Source: an uncultured Lachnospiraceae bacterium (GTDB taxonomy: Bacteria; Bacillota; Clostridia; Lachnospirales; Lachnospiraceae). Taken from it: DNA of 55,819 bases. This document shows positions 36,082 to 45,038 of this stretch, one piece after another. Location: assembly GCA_902767015.1 (NCBI GenBank), contig CACXFV010000092.1, forward strand, positions 1-55,819, read 5' to 3'. The position numbers and the translations under genes are program-made. Each line of letters starts with the position of its first letter. The stretch's first letter is position 1. The notes under the pieces were generated by a model. It was not told where the DNA came from. It saw nothing but the letters and a program-made list of their open reading frames with translations, and made no database searches.

Positions 36082-36110
36082 GTGTCAAAAATATTGTAAT
36101 TTTTTATAAT
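36082..36110 (+). promoter_or_regulatory. Possible sigma-A promoter of the rnf operon
   Basis: GTGTCA (36082-36087), 17 bases, TATAAT (36105-36110), 86 bases before rnfC. The -10 is perfect and the -35 matches 4 of 6. Further upstream (36041-36052) is GCTGTTACTATAA, a weak copy of the recurring motif. Confidence 0.45.
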
Positions 36111-36195
36111 TTATATTAAAATAAATAGTGTTGAATGTGATGAACAGTATTTCTTTCTGTTCATGTACAATTTGTTTCGGAATGGAGGTTAATAT

Positions 36196-37512
36196 ATGTC
36201 TATTTTGACTTTTAGAGGTGGTATTCACCCTTATGAGGGAAAAGAATTGTCAAAGGACAGTCCTATCAAAGAATACATTCCAAAGGGCGAGGTTGCCATA
36301 TCCATGTCACAGCACATTGGTGCACCGGCAAAACCTGTCGTGAAGAAAGGGGATAGTGTGCTTGTGGGACAGTTGATAGGTGAGGCAGCCGGCTTTATTT
36401 CTGCCAATGTACATTCTTCTGTTTCCGGAAAAGTGAAAGCCGTTGAAAAGAGATTCATAGTCAATGGCGGTAAGGCAGAGTGTGTCATTATTGAAAATGA
36501 CGGTAATTTTGAGGAGGTAACATATGAACAGCCGACATCATGTGAGAATCTTACGCGAGAAGAAATCATCGGACTTGTCAAAGCGGCAGGCGTTGTTGGC
36601 ATGGGCGGGGCAGGCTTTCCAACAAACGTGAAGCTATCTCCAAAGAATGTCGATGATATTGATTATATTATTGTGAATGGTTCTGAGTGTGAGCCATATC
36701 TCACATCAGACTACAGAAGGATGATAGAGAATCCGGAGCTTCTGATCGGAGGACTTAAGATTATGCTCCGATTATTTGATAAGGCAAAGGGAATTATCGC
36801 TGTTGAAGACAATAAGCCCGATGCCATTGCCAGACTGAAGGAATGCTTAGCAGGTGAAGATAACATTGAAGTGAAGAAACTATATACGAAGTATCCCCAG
36901 GGAGCGGAGAGAATGCTAATCTATGCTGTTACCGGCAGAAAGATTAATTCTTCAAAGCTTCCGGCAGATGCAGGATGTATTGTGGATAATGTGGATACAG
37001 TGTTTGCTATCTATCATGCAGTTTCATATGGAAAACCATTGATCAAACGTGTCATTACCGTAACCGGTGACGCGGTAGCTAATCCGCAGAACTTTTTAGT
37101 TCCGGTAGGTACGAACCACAGCGAACTGATTGAAGCAGCAGGTGGTTTTGTGAGCGAACCATCAAAGATTATCTCAGGAGGTCCTATGATGGGAATGGCA
37201 ATCAGTTCTCTGGATGTTCCTGTTACCAAGACATCTTCATCGTTGTTGTGCTACACCAGAGATCCGTTAGTTGATATCAGCCAGACAAATTGTATTAATT
37301 GTGGCCGTTGTGTCAAGGTCTGTCCCGGCAGAGTTCTTCCATCAAGACTTGCAAAATTTTCTGCAAGAGGAGATATGGAAAGCTTCTTAAAATATGACGG
37401 ACTTGAATGCTGTGAATGCGGCTGTTGTTCTTATATATGTCCTGCAAAGATTAATCTTACACAGGCTATCAAAACGATGCGAAAAAAAGCACTTGCTGCC
37501 AGAAAGAAATGA
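36196..37512 (+). CDS. rnfC: Rnf complex subunit RnfC
   Basis: NADH-side subunit of the ferredoxin:NAD+ oxidoreductase, which couples electron flow to Na+ or H+ export. The N-terminal glycine-rich segment, the GMGGAGFPTNVKL flavin/NADH motif (about 133) and two 4Fe-4S motifs at the C-terminus (CINCGRCVKVCP, then CCECGCCSYICP) are complete. 438 residues is the short, Clostridia-type length. GGAGG precedes the ATG. First gene of rnfCDGEAB-apbE. Confidence 0.95.
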   Translation: MSILTFRGGIHPYEGKELSKDSPIKEYIPKGEVAISMSQHIGAPAKPVVKKGDSVLVGQLIGEAAGFISANVHSSVSGKVKAVEKRFIVNGGKAECVIIENDGNFEEVTYEQPTSCENLTREEIIGLVKAAGVVGMGGAGFPTNVKLSPKNVDDIDYIIVNGSECEPYLTSDYRRMIENPELLIGGLKIMLRLFDKAKGIIAVEDNKPDAIARLKECLAGEDNIEVKKLYTKYPQGAERMLIYAVTGRKINSSKLPADAGCIVDNVDTVFAIYHAVSYGKPLIKRVITVTGDAVANPQNFLVPVGTNHSELIEAAGGFVSEPSKIISGGPMMGMAISSLDVPVTKTSSSLLCYTRDPLVDISQTNCINCGRCVKVCPGRVLPSRLAKFSARGDMESFLKYDGLECCECGCCSYICPAKINLTQAIKTMRKKALAARKK

Positions 37513-37523
37513 GGTGATTAACT

Positions 37524-38471
37524 GTGGCTGAACTATTAAATGTATCATCAAATCCTCATGTGAGGGACAACAAGACGACAGGCCGGATTATGTGTGATGT
37601 GATCATTGCATTGATTCCTGCCAGTGTATTTGGAATATATCATTTTGGAGTCAGAGCGCTGCTTATTATACTTGTCACCATTGCCTCTTGTGTCATATCA
37701 GAGACTGTCTACGATAAGCTAATGAAGAAGAAACTGACAATAGGCGATTTAAGTGCTGTGGTGACGGGACTTTTACTTGCTTTGAATCTTCCTGTTGAAA
37801 TACCTGTATGGATTGCTGTACTGGGTGGTATATTTGCAATCATCGTGGTCAAAATGATTTTTGGAGGGTTGGGACAGAATTTTATGAATCCTGCTCTCGG
37901 TGCAAGATGTTTTCTTCTCCTGTCATTTACAGGTCAGATGACACGTTTTACCCTTGACGGCATAACAACGGCGACACCTCTTTACAATATCAAAAATGGT
38001 GCCGATTATCACGTGCTTAAGATGTTTCTCGGAACAACCGCCGGAACCATTGGCGAGACTTCAACACTTGCCATTCTTGTCGGTGCTTTATACCTTTTGG
38101 TGATGCGGATTATTGATCTGCGGATACCATTGTGTTATATCGGCACGTTTACATTGTTTGCCATGATTTATTCTGCCTGTCACGGCGGACTGGATTTTAC
38201 CTATTTGGCAGGACAATTGTGTGGTGGTGGACTGATGCTCGGCGCATGGTTTATGGCAACTGATTATGTCACCTCTCCTATCACACCGGGCGGAAGGATT
38301 TTGTATGGTGTATGTCTTGGACTTTTAACAGGGTGCTTTAGAATTCTGGCGACGGCGACAGCTGCCCCGGAGGGTGTCTCTTATGCCATCATTTTCTGTA
38401 ATCTTTTAGTTCCTCTGATTGAAAAGATTACGATTCCGAAGTCATTTGGAAAGGAGGCAAAGAAGAAATGA
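37524..38471 (+). CDS. rnfD: Rnf complex subunit RnfD
   Basis: Membrane subunit of Rnf with about eight to nine helices. It carries a covalently bound FMN, and the attachment motif TTATP is at residues 148-152. The 315 residues fit. Translation starts at a GTG at 37524 with GAGGTGATT upstream, 11 bases after rnfC. The stop overlaps the rnfG start by 4 bases. Confidence 0.94.
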   Translation: MAELLNVSSNPHVRDNKTTGRIMCDVIIALIPASVFGIYHFGVRALLIILVTIASCVISETVYDKLMKKKLTIGDLSAVVTGLLLALNLPVEIPVWIAVLGGIFAIIVVKMIFGGLGQNFMNPALGARCFLLLSFTGQMTRFTLDGITTATPLYNIKNGADYHVLKMFLGTTAGTIGETSTLAILVGALYLLVMRIIDLRIPLCYIGTFTLFAMIYSACHGGLDFTYLAGQLCGGGLMLGAWFMATDYVTSPITPGGRILYGVCLGLLTGCFRILATATAAPEGVSYAIIFCNLLVPLIEKITIPKSFGKEAKKK

Positions 38472-39079
38472 AAGAGATTATACTTAATTCTGTCAAGCTT
38501 TGCGTCATCACACTGATTGCCGGAATTCTCTTAGGAACTGTATATGAGGTAACGAAGGAACCCCGGGAAAAGCAGCAGGAGAAGTCGAAGAGAGAAGCTT
38601 ATGCCAAGGTATTTAAAGATGCCACTCTCTTTGAAGAATTTGATTATGATGACAAAGTGCTGTCGGAATATCTCGCAGACAAAGGCTATAAAAAATCAAC
38701 TGCCTCTATTAATGAGATTGTAACCGCCAAATCTTCCGCAGGCGAGTTTCTCGGCTATGTACTGACAGTGACAGATAAAGAGGGATATGGCGGGGAGATA
38801 AAATTTACCATAGGCATTAAAAAAGATGGAATCATTAACGGAATTTCATTTTTGACCCTTGCTGAAACTGCCGGTGTAGGAATGAAGGCTGATGAAAGTA
38901 AATTTAAAAACCAGTTTTCAGAGCTTCCGGCAAAGGAACTGGAATACACAAAAACAGCAAAAACGGCTGAGAACCAGATTGATGCGATAAGCGGTGCGAC
39001 AGTAACCACCAATGCCGTAACCAATGGTGTCAATTGTGCCATAGCTGCTTATGATTATATCATCGGAAAGGAGTCGTGA
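38468..39079 (+). CDS. rnfG: Rnf complex subunit RnfG
   Basis: Extracytoplasmic flavoprotein anchored by one N-terminal helix (about 5-26). The FMN-binding domain ends with SGATVT at residues 175-180, the kind of site to which ApbE attaches FMN through a threonine. ETAGVGMK (about 133) is also typical. The length is 203 residues. Overlap of 4 bases with rnfD implies coupled translation. Confidence 0.94.
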   Translation: MKEIILNSVKLCVITLIAGILLGTVYEVTKEPREKQQEKSKREAYAKVFKDATLFEEFDYDDKVLSEYLADKGYKKSTASINEIVTAKSSAGEFLGYVLTVTDKEGYGGEIKFTIGIKKDGIINGISFLTLAETAGVGMKADESKFKNQFSELPAKELEYTKTAKTAENQIDAISGATVTTNAVTNGVNCAIAAYDYIIGKES

Positions 39080-39083
39080 TTTT

Positions 39084-39776
39084 ATGAATAGTTGTACGGA
39101 ACGAATCTACAATGGTCTGGTTAAGGAAAATCCTACATTTGTCATGATGCTTGGTATGTGTCCTACACTTGCCGTAACATCATCTCTCCAAAACGGCTTT
39201 GGTATGGGAATGACGACGATGGTGGTATTGACAGCCTCCAATGCGATTATCTCGCTGCTTAGAAATATTATTCCGGATAAAGTCCGTATGCCTGCTTTTA
39301 TTGTTATTGTGGCAAGCTTTGTTACGATTGTCCAGTTTATGTTGGAGGCCTACCTTCCGGCACTTAATGCCTCTTTAGGTATCTATATTCCTCTTATCGT
39401 GGTAAACTGTATTATCTTAGGCAGGGCGGAAGCGTATGCCTCAAAAAATAAAGTACTTCCTTCCATTTTTGACGGAATAGGAATGGGGCTGGGCTTTACC
39501 TTTGGTCTGTCCAGTCTGGGATTTTTCAGGGAGCTTATCGGTTCCGGAACGATTCTCTCTCACAGAGTCATTCCTGATGAATACTGTGTGAAAATGATTG
39601 GTCTCGCACCCGGCGCATTTTTTGTTCTGGCAGCCTTGGTCGCAGTTCAGAATAAACTCAGGATTTCTAAAGGAAAGAAGCCGAAAGAAATCAAATGCTG
39701 TGCAGACTGCTCTTTATGTACGAATGAATGTGATGAGCTCGGTAAAGATTTTTCAGATGCTGTAAAGAATACATAA
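39084..39776 (+). CDS. rnfE: Rnf complex subunit RnfE
   Basis: Six-helix membrane subunit, pseudo-symmetric partner of RnfA. The ENPTFVMMLGMCPTLAVT start and FFRELIGSGTI are family motifs, and Cys residues lie in the first helices as expected for the membrane iron-sulfur centre. The frame opens at 39051, but the ATG at 39084 after AAAGGAG is the fitting start (230 residues). The C-terminus is Cys-rich (CCADCSLCTNEC), a possible extra iron-sulfur or metal site that looks longer than in basic RnfE. Confidence 0.92.
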   Translation: MNSCTERIYNGLVKENPTFVMMLGMCPTLAVTSSLQNGFGMGMTTMVVLTASNAIISLLRNIIPDKVRMPAFIVIVASFVTIVQFMLEAYLPALNASLGIYIPLIVVNCIILGRAEAYASKNKVLPSIFDGIGMGLGFTFGLSSLGFFRELIGSGTILSHRVIPDEYCVKMIGLAPGAFFVLAALVAVQNKLRISKGKKPKEIKCCADCSLCTNECDELGKDFSDAVKNT

Positions 39777-39797
39777 TATTGGGAGGAGGTATTGTCA

Positions 39798-40373
39798 ATG
39801 AAGACATTGATTTTAATCGCAATTGGTGCAGCACTTGTCAATAATGTTGTCTTGAGCCAGTTTCTCGGTCTTTGTCCTTTCCTTGGTGTTTCTAAAAAGG
39901 TCAAGACAGCTGCCGGAATGGGTATGGCTGTTATCTTTGTCATTACCATGTCATCTCTGTTGACAAGTATTATTTATCAATATATTCTGGTTCCGACTGA
40001 CATGACATATTTAAACACCATCGTATTTATTCTTGTCATTGCGGCACTTGTACAGTTTGTGGAGATGGTACTGAAAAAGTTAAGTCCGGCTCTTTATGAG
40101 GCACTTGGTGTATATCTTCCCCTAATCACAACAAACTGTGCTGTTTTGGGAGTGGCGCTTTTGAATGTCCAGAACAGTTATGGGATTCTTAAAAGTGTCA
40201 TCAATGGTCTTGGAACCGCTATCGGTTTCACGGTTGCCATCGTAATCATGGCCGGTATCCGTGAGAGAAATGAATATAATGATATATCACCGGCACTTAA
40301 GGGAACACCCATTGTACTGGTAACAGCGGGTCTTATGGCAATTGCATTTTCAGGTTTTTCGGGTTTGCTGTAA
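39798..40373 (+). CDS. rnfA: Rnf complex subunit RnfA
   Basis: Six-helix membrane subunit pairing with RnfE. Sequence markers are NNVVLSQFLGLCPFLGVSK, then ALYEALGVYLPLITTNCAVLG. 191 residues is normal. The TTG at 39792 could begin the frame, but GGGAGGAGG at 39781-39789 is ideally placed for the ATG at 39798. It follows rnfE by 21 bases. A hairpin separates it from rnfB. Confidence 0.94.
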   Translation: MKTLILIAIGAALVNNVVLSQFLGLCPFLGVSKKVKTAAGMGMAVIFVITMSSLLTSIIYQYILVPTDMTYLNTIVFILVIAALVQFVEMVLKKLSPALYEALGVYLPLITTNCAVLGVALLNVQNSYGILKSVINGLGTAIGFTVAIVIMAGIRERNEYNDISPALKGTPIVLVTAGLMAIAFSGFSGLL

Positions 40374-40403
40374 GATATCCGTATAAAGAAGGCATTAGAA
40401 ATA

Positions 40404-40445
40404 TGTAACAGCTCAACCGCGCCATTCGCAAAATCTGCTGTTACA
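40404..40445 (+). repeat. Perfect 9-bp stem between rnfA and rnfB
   Basis: Arms TGTAACAGC (40404-40412) and GCTGTTACA (40437-40445) with a 24-base loop, 31 bases before the rnfB ATG and inside the operon. No T-run follows. It may set the relative amount of rnfB or stabilise message ends. The arms share GTAACAG with the recurring motif. Confidence 0.55.
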
Positions 40446-40475
40446 AAAATATAGTACAGATTGAGAGGGTTGCAA

Positions 40476-41264
40476 ATGAATGTTACTGGAATCATCATCG
40501 CCACCTGCCTTGTTGGCGGTATAGGTTTGATTATTGGTCTTTTACTCGGATTTGCCGGAAAGGCTTTTGAAGTAGAAGTGGATGAAAAAGAAATTAAAGT
40601 TCGTGAATGTCTGCCCGGAAATAACTGTGGAGGCTGCGGCTTTGCGGGCTGTGACGCATTGGCAAAGGCAATCGCCTCCGGAGAGGCGAAGGCAGATGCC
40701 TGTCCGGTAGGCGGTGCAACGGTTGCGAACATGATTGCTGCCATCATGGGCAGTGAAGTAGCGGTAGTGAAAAAAGTAGCATTTGTTAAGTGCAGCGGTA
40801 ATTGTGAAAAGGCAAGTAACCGTTTTTACTACACCGGTACCAGGGATTGCAGTCAGGCATCACTATCCACAGGCGGCGGACAAAAAGCCTGTATCTATGG
40901 CTGTCTCGGTTTTGGCTCCTGTGTTTCAGTGTGCGAATTTGATGCCATACATATTGAAAATGGTATTGCTGTTGTAGATAAAGAAAAATGTGTTGCCTGT
41001 GGCAAGTGTGTCAGGGAATGCCCGAAAAAACTGATTGAGCTTGTTCCGTATGACAATCAGCATTTTGTTGCCTGCAATTCTAATGATTTCGGAAAAGATG
41101 TGAAGGCTGTCTGTCAGGCAGGCTGTATCGGTTGTAAAATGTGTACGAGGGTATGTGAATTTGAGGCCATCTCCGTTGAAAATAACATCGCACATATTGA
41201 TTACGAAAAGTGTACGAATTGTGGTAAATGTAAAGAAAAATGTCCTGTTAAGGTCATATTGTAA
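40476..41264 (+). CDS. rnfB: Rnf complex subunit RnfB
   Basis: Iron-sulfur subunit that takes electrons from ferredoxin. One N-terminal membrane helix (about 5-27), then the ECLPGNNCGGCGFAGC cluster motif, a middle with further Cys, and at least two ferredoxin-type motifs (CVACGKCVRECP, CTNCGKCKEKCP) with another CIGCKMCTRVCE between. 262 residues. The ATG at 40476 follows AGAGGGT, and the frame's TTG at 40461 is less likely. Last rnf gene. Confidence 0.94.
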   Translation: MNVTGIIIATCLVGGIGLIIGLLLGFAGKAFEVEVDEKEIKVRECLPGNNCGGCGFAGCDALAKAIASGEAKADACPVGGATVANMIAAIMGSEVAVVKKVAFVKCSGNCEKASNRFYYTGTRDCSQASLSTGGGQKACIYGCLGFGSCVSVCEFDAIHIENGIAVVDKEKCVACGKCVRECPKKLIELVPYDNQHFVACNSNDFGKDVKAVCQAGCIGCKMCTRVCEFEAISVENNIAHIDYEKCTNCGKCKEKCPVKVIL

Positions 41265-41292
41265 TTGACGATATAGAAGGATATAGAACAGT

Positions 41293-42339
41293 ATGTGTTT
41301 ATTACAGATAAAGTTGGGAAAATTCAGGAATATTATTATTCCTGCTGTTCTCTTTTGTTTGGGAATGTGTTTAATGATTCTATCTTCCTGCCGGACGAGA
41401 CAATCTGTGCCCGTCAGCAAAACCGGCATTTATTTTGACACAGTGATTACCATTACGTTGTACGACGGCAGCGAAGCAGATATCAATCAATGCTTTGCGT
41501 TGTGTGACAAATACGAAAAACTATTCAGCCGTACAATTCCTGACAGTGAAATATCACTAATAAACAGTAATTCACAAAACGGAGTCTACACGAAAGTGTC
41601 GGCGGATACGATTGCCCTTTTAAAGTATGGCATTCAATATTCGGAAATATCAAATGGTCGCTTTGATATCACGGTGGGTGAGCTGACTAAATTATGGGAT
41701 TATGATAAGATGACAGTTCCGAAAGAAGAAGAAATCAGAAGTTGTGTGAAAAATATTGATTACCGGCAGTTACTCATCAGGGAAAATGAGGTTTTGTTGA
41801 ATAATCCGCACTCTTCTCTGGATGTTGGCGGGATTGCCAAAGGATATATTGCTGACAGACTGAAAGAGTATCTCAAACACAATGCTGTAAAAAAAGGAAT
41901 GATAAATCTTGGTGGAAATATTCTGCTAATCGGTACAAAACCGGACAAAACAGATTATAATATCGGGATACAAAGGCCTTTTTCGGCAGACGGTACATCT
42001 CTTGCTATTCTTCATATATCTGATGAATCCATTGTTACCTCCGGGGTATATGAAAGATATTTTCGCAAAGGGGAGGAGTTGTTTCACCATATTCTTGACA
42101 CCGGGACAGGATATCCCGTCTCCAACGGACTGTTGTCTGTTACGATTGTGTCGGAAAAATCAGTGGATGGAGATGGTTTAAGTACCAGCGTTTTTGCGCT
42201 GGGTATGGCAGAAGGGATGAAGCTTGTTGAAAATATTGAGGGTGTCGAAGCAATATTGGTGGATGAAGACTATCAGATTATGTTAACTTCAGGATTGCAC
42301 ATGAAAGGAAATGTGATAGAGGTGAATTGTGACAATTAA
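41293..42339 (+). CDS. apbE: FAD:protein FMN transferase (ApbE), lipoprotein
   Basis: Mg2+-dependent flavin transferase that joins FMN from FAD to threonines of extracytoplasmic proteins. A signal peptide ends in the lipobox LMILSSC (Cys at about 33), so it should be tethered to the outer membrane face. Motifs are YFDTVITITLYDG, SLDVGGIAKGYIAD, MINLGGNILLIG and HHILDTGTGYPV. The length is 348 residues. It lies 28 bases after rnfB, and RnfG and RnfD with their attachment motifs are its obvious targets. Confidence 0.95.
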   Translation: MCLLQIKLGKFRNIIIPAVLFCLGMCLMILSSCRTRQSVPVSKTGIYFDTVITITLYDGSEADINQCFALCDKYEKLFSRTIPDSEISLINSNSQNGVYTKVSADTIALLKYGIQYSEISNGRFDITVGELTKLWDYDKMTVPKEEEIRSCVKNIDYRQLLIRENEVLLNNPHSSLDVGGIAKGYIADRLKEYLKHNAVKKGMINLGGNILLIGTKPDKTDYNIGIQRPFSADGTSLAILHISDESIVTSGVYERYFRKGEELFHHILDTGTGYPVSNGLLSVTIVSEKSVDGDGLSTSVFALGMAEGMKLVENIEGVEAILVDEDYQIMLTSGLHMKGNVIEVNCDN

Positions 42340-42351
42340 AACAGAAAGGAT

Positions 42352-42379
42352 GTTATCCATGTAGAAGGTGGTGGATAAC
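42352..42379 (+). repeat. 8-bp hairpin just before the ruvA start
   Basis: Arms GTTATCCA (42352-42359) and TGGATAAC (42372-42379), ending 11 bases before the ruvA GTG. It could modulate ruvA translation or separate it from apbE. Nothing else is visible in this gap. Confidence 0.45.
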
Positions 42380-42390
42380 GGGTAGGAATT

Positions 42391-42999
42391 GTGATATCTT
42401 TTATTAAAGGAACAATTATGGATATTGAAGAGGATAAAGTAATCGTAGAATGTAATAATATTGGTTACAATATTTTTGTTCCCAATACGTACACTTCTAT
42501 GTTCGGTAAGACGGGAACGTCAGTTAAATTATATACTTATATGAGCGTAAAGGAGGATTCCATAAGCCTTTTTGGATTTCATTCAAAAGAAGAGCTGGGA
42601 ATTTTCAAAAAAATGATTACCGTCAGTGGTATTGGTCCTAAAGGGGCGCTGTCTATTCTATCAACGCTCACAGTTGATAATTTAAGACTTGCCATTATTG
42701 CGGATGATGCCAAGGCAATTGCCAAAGCACCGGGTATCGGTGCCAAAACAGCTTCTAAGCTGATTTTGGAGCTTAAGGATAAGATTGATTTAAGTACCCC
42801 TGACAGTTTGGGCAGCTATGATGCGACTGATAATTTTTATGGCAGTAGTGAGCCCTCTGCCAAAAGGGATGCCGCTGATGCTCTTATCGCCCTGGGATAT
42901 TCTGCATCTGAAGCGCTGAGTACTGTAAAGAAGGTGGCTGTTGATGACAGCTATGATGCAGGAATGATTATTAAGCTTGCACTAAAGGAACTTCATTAA
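42391..42999 (+). CDS. ruvA: Holliday junction DNA helicase subunit RuvA
   Basis: Tetrameric junction-binding protein that loads RuvB. N-terminal OB fold (MISFIKGTIMDIEEDKVIVE), two helix-hairpin-helix motifs (TVSGIGPKGALSIL and APGIGAKTASKLIL), then a flexible linker and the RuvB-binding C-terminal domain (DALIALGYSASEA). 202 residues is usual. It starts at a GTG at 42391 with TAGGAA just upstream. ruvB follows by 45 bases. Confidence 0.95.
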   Translation: MISFIKGTIMDIEEDKVIVECNNIGYNIFVPNTYTSMFGKTGTSVKLYTYMSVKEDSISLFGFHSKEELGIFKKMITVSGIGPKGALSILSTLTVDNLRLAIIADDAKAIAKAPGIGAKTASKLILELKDKIDLSTPDSLGSYDATDNFYGSSEPSAKRDAADALIALGYSASEALSTVKKVAVDDSYDAGMIIKLALKELH

Positions 43000-43044
43000 A
43001 GGATTTACATTTGCTACAGCTTAAAGAAAGGTAATAGAAATAGA

Positions 43045-44058
43045 ATGCTTTCAAACCAGAAACGAATCATCAACACAGAATTAAAAAATGAAGAAATCTC
43101 ATTTGAAAATAATCTGCGCCCTCAAATGTTGTCTGATTACATTGGACAGACAAAGGCAAAGGAAAATCTTAAAATTTTTATTGATGCTGCCAGGATGAGA
43201 AAGGAATCCCTTGACCATACGTTGTTCTATGGCCCACCGGGACTGGGAAAGACAACACTGGCAGGAATTATTGCTAATGAAATGGGAGTACATTTAAAGA
43301 TTACTTCCGGTCCGGCCATTGAGAAACCCGGTGACATTGCCGCTATCCTTAACAATCTTAACGAAGGCGATGTTCTCTTTATCGATGAGATTCACCGGTT
43401 GAACAGACAAGTGGAGGAGGTTTTGTATCCGGCGATGGAGGACTTTGTGATTGATATCATGATAGGAAAAGGTGCTTCCGCCCGCTCTATACGACTTGAC
43501 CTTCCCAAATTCACGCTGGTGGGTGCCACTACCAGAGCAGGAATGTTGTCTGCGCCTCTGCGTGACAGATTTGGGCTTATCAATAAGCTTGAATTTTATA
43601 CTCCGGAGGAATTGCAGGTTATTATTGAACGCTCGGCGAGGGTTCTTGGTGTCACAATCGATGAAGAAGGTGCGGCGGAGCTTGCAAGACGCTCCAGAGG
43701 AACGCCGCGGCTTGCCAACAGACTGTTAAAGAGGGTAAGGGATTTTGCCGAAGTAAAATATAATGGTTTCATTGATGCAACGGTAGCGAAGGATGCGCTT
43801 GATTTACTGGAAGTAGATAAACTCGGACTTGACAATGCCGACAGAACCATTCTTTTGACAATTATGAATATATTTTCCGGTGGACCGGTGGGACTTGACA
43901 CACTGGCGGCAGCCATAGGAGAAGACGCGGGGACACTTGAGGATGTATATGAGCCATATCTGTTAAAAAATGGTTTAATCAACAGAACCCCAAGAGGCAG
44001 AGTAGTGACGGAGCTTGCCTATACCCACTTAGGATTGCCCCTCACCCTCCATGGATAA
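43045..44058 (+). CDS. ruvB: Holliday junction branch-migration ATPase RuvB
   Basis: AAA+ motor that drives branch migration with Ruv[13 protein letters not shown] (Walker A, about residue 64), [15 protein letters not shown] (Walker B), [18 protein letters not shown] (sensor 1 and Arg finger) and a winged-helix C-terminus ([20 protein letters not shown]) are all present. 337 residues. AAGAAAGG lies upstream of the ATG. Confidence 0.97.
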   Translation: MLSNQKRIINTELKNEEISFENNLRPQMLSDYIGQTKAKENLKIFIDAARMRKESLDHTLFYGPPGLGKTTLAGIIANEMGVHLKITSGPAIEKPGDIAAILNNLNEGDVLFIDEIHRLNRQVEEVLYPAMEDFVIDIMIGKGASARSIRLDLPKFTLVGATTRAGMLSAPLRDRFGLINKLEFYTPEELQVIIERSARVLGVTIDEEGAAELARRSRGTPRLANRLLKRVRDFAEVKYNGFIDATVAKDALDLLEVDKLGLDNADRTILLTIMNIFSGGPVGLDTLAAAIGEDAGTLEDVYEPYLLKNGLINRTPRGRVVTELAYTHLGLPLTLHG

Positions 44059-44076
44059 CCGTGAATAGTAACGGCA
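44057..44076 (-). repeat. Copy of the recurring intergenic motif after ruvB
   Basis: Read on the minus strand the core is CCGTTACTATTCACGG. Compared with the copy at 16997, the pair CTGT/ACAG has become CCGT/ACGG while the inner bases are unchanged, as expected if a short stem is kept. Confidence 0.5.
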
Positions 44077-44110
44077 TGGTTCCTTGCACCTTTAAAGCTT
44101 CAAATTTTAC

Positions 44111-44138
44111 TTGTAATTTATTTTATATACGATATAAT
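44111..44138 (+). promoter_or_regulatory. Likely sigma-A promoter of the zapA-like gene
   Basis: TTGTAA (44111-44116), 16 bases, TATAAT (44133-44138), 49 bases before the ATG. It separates this gene from ruvAB. Confidence 0.5.
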
Positions 44139-44186
44139 GTAACTTATCGGAAGGAAAACTAATTATATTATTCGGAGGAATATTTC

Positions 44187-44906
44187 ATGTCTTCAAAGAA
44201 TAACACAGAAGTCATTATAGATGGAAAAATTTTTACGTTAAGCGGATATGAGAGTGAAGAATACTTACAGAAGGTTGCCAATTACATTAATAATAAAATC
44301 AGCGAATTTAAAAAAGAGGAAGCTTACAGACGACAAAATATAGATGTTCAGAAGGCATTGCTGAATCTGAATATAGCCGATGATTATTTTAAGGCAAAGA
44401 AACAGGCGGATGCTCTTGAAAATGATCTTGAGAGTAAGGACAAGCAATTATATGATGTCAAACATGAGCTGATTTCTGTGCAGATAAAGCTGGATGCCTG
44501 TGAAAAAGAAAAGGAAGAATTAAGTGTGAAGCTGGCAGAGGCACAAAAGGAAATTATCCGGCTGGAGACGCGAATTTCAGAAATGAAGGAGAATGAAGCC
44601 GCAGAAACCATAAAGACTCCGCGAAAAACCACCTCACGTTCCAAAAATTCATCAGATAAAGGCGAGAAGGTGTCCTCTTCTAAGTCATCTAAAAGCGGAA
44701 ATTCTTCTAAAATAGTTAAAGAAGAAGTGCCTGTTGACAATATGACAGAGGTAACAGCAGATTCAACGGTGGAAAAAACAGATAATACATCCTTTGAGCA
44801 GATGGATTTCTTTGGAATGAATGACAGTGCGGCAACCGCTCCGTCAGATGCCATGGTCAACGAGGTAGATAAAATATTAAGTTCACTTGGTGACGATAAT
44901 TTTTAA
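44187..44906 (+). CDS. zapA: ZapA-like cell division protein with long coiled coil
   Basis: FtsZ-associated protein. The first 80 residues fit the ZapA domain (TEVIIDGKIFTLSGYESEEY and then VQKALLNLNIADDYF). A long coiled coil follows (about 75-145), then a Ser/Lys-rich linker and an acidic tail ending MVNEVDKILSSLGDDNF. At 239 residues it is more than twice the size of classic ZapA, a form I know from Clostridia. It probably supports the Z-ring at midcell. Its position beside envelope and sepF-region genes supports this. Confidence 0.82.
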   Translation: MSSKNNTEVIIDGKIFTLSGYESEEYLQKVANYINNKISEFKKEEAYRRQNIDVQKALLNLNIADDYFKAKKQADALENDLESKDKQLYDVKHELISVQIKLDACEKEKEELSVKLAEAQKEIIRLETRISEMKENEAAETIKTPRKTTSRSKNSSDKGEKVSSSKSSKSGNSSKIVKEEVPVDNMTEVTADSTVEKTDNTSFEQMDFFGMNDSAATAPSDAMVNEVDKILSSLGDDNF

Positions 44907-44945
44907 TTTTTTGAAGTAAATGCTAACGTTTTTAGTGATGATTAC

Positions 44946-44988
44946 ATTAAGGTGTCAGAATCGTATGCGTAGATTTTGACACCTTAAT
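44946..44988 (+). terminator. Terminator-like hairpin after the zapA-like gene
   Basis: Arms ATTAAGGTGTCAGAATC and GATTTTGACACCTTAAT with an eight-base loop and one mismatch. No long T-run follows, but the stem is strong. Confidence 0.65.
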
Positions 44989-45038
44989 CTGATGATGAAC
45001 TCACATTTTTTGAAGTTTTAAGAAAGGATAACTATACA

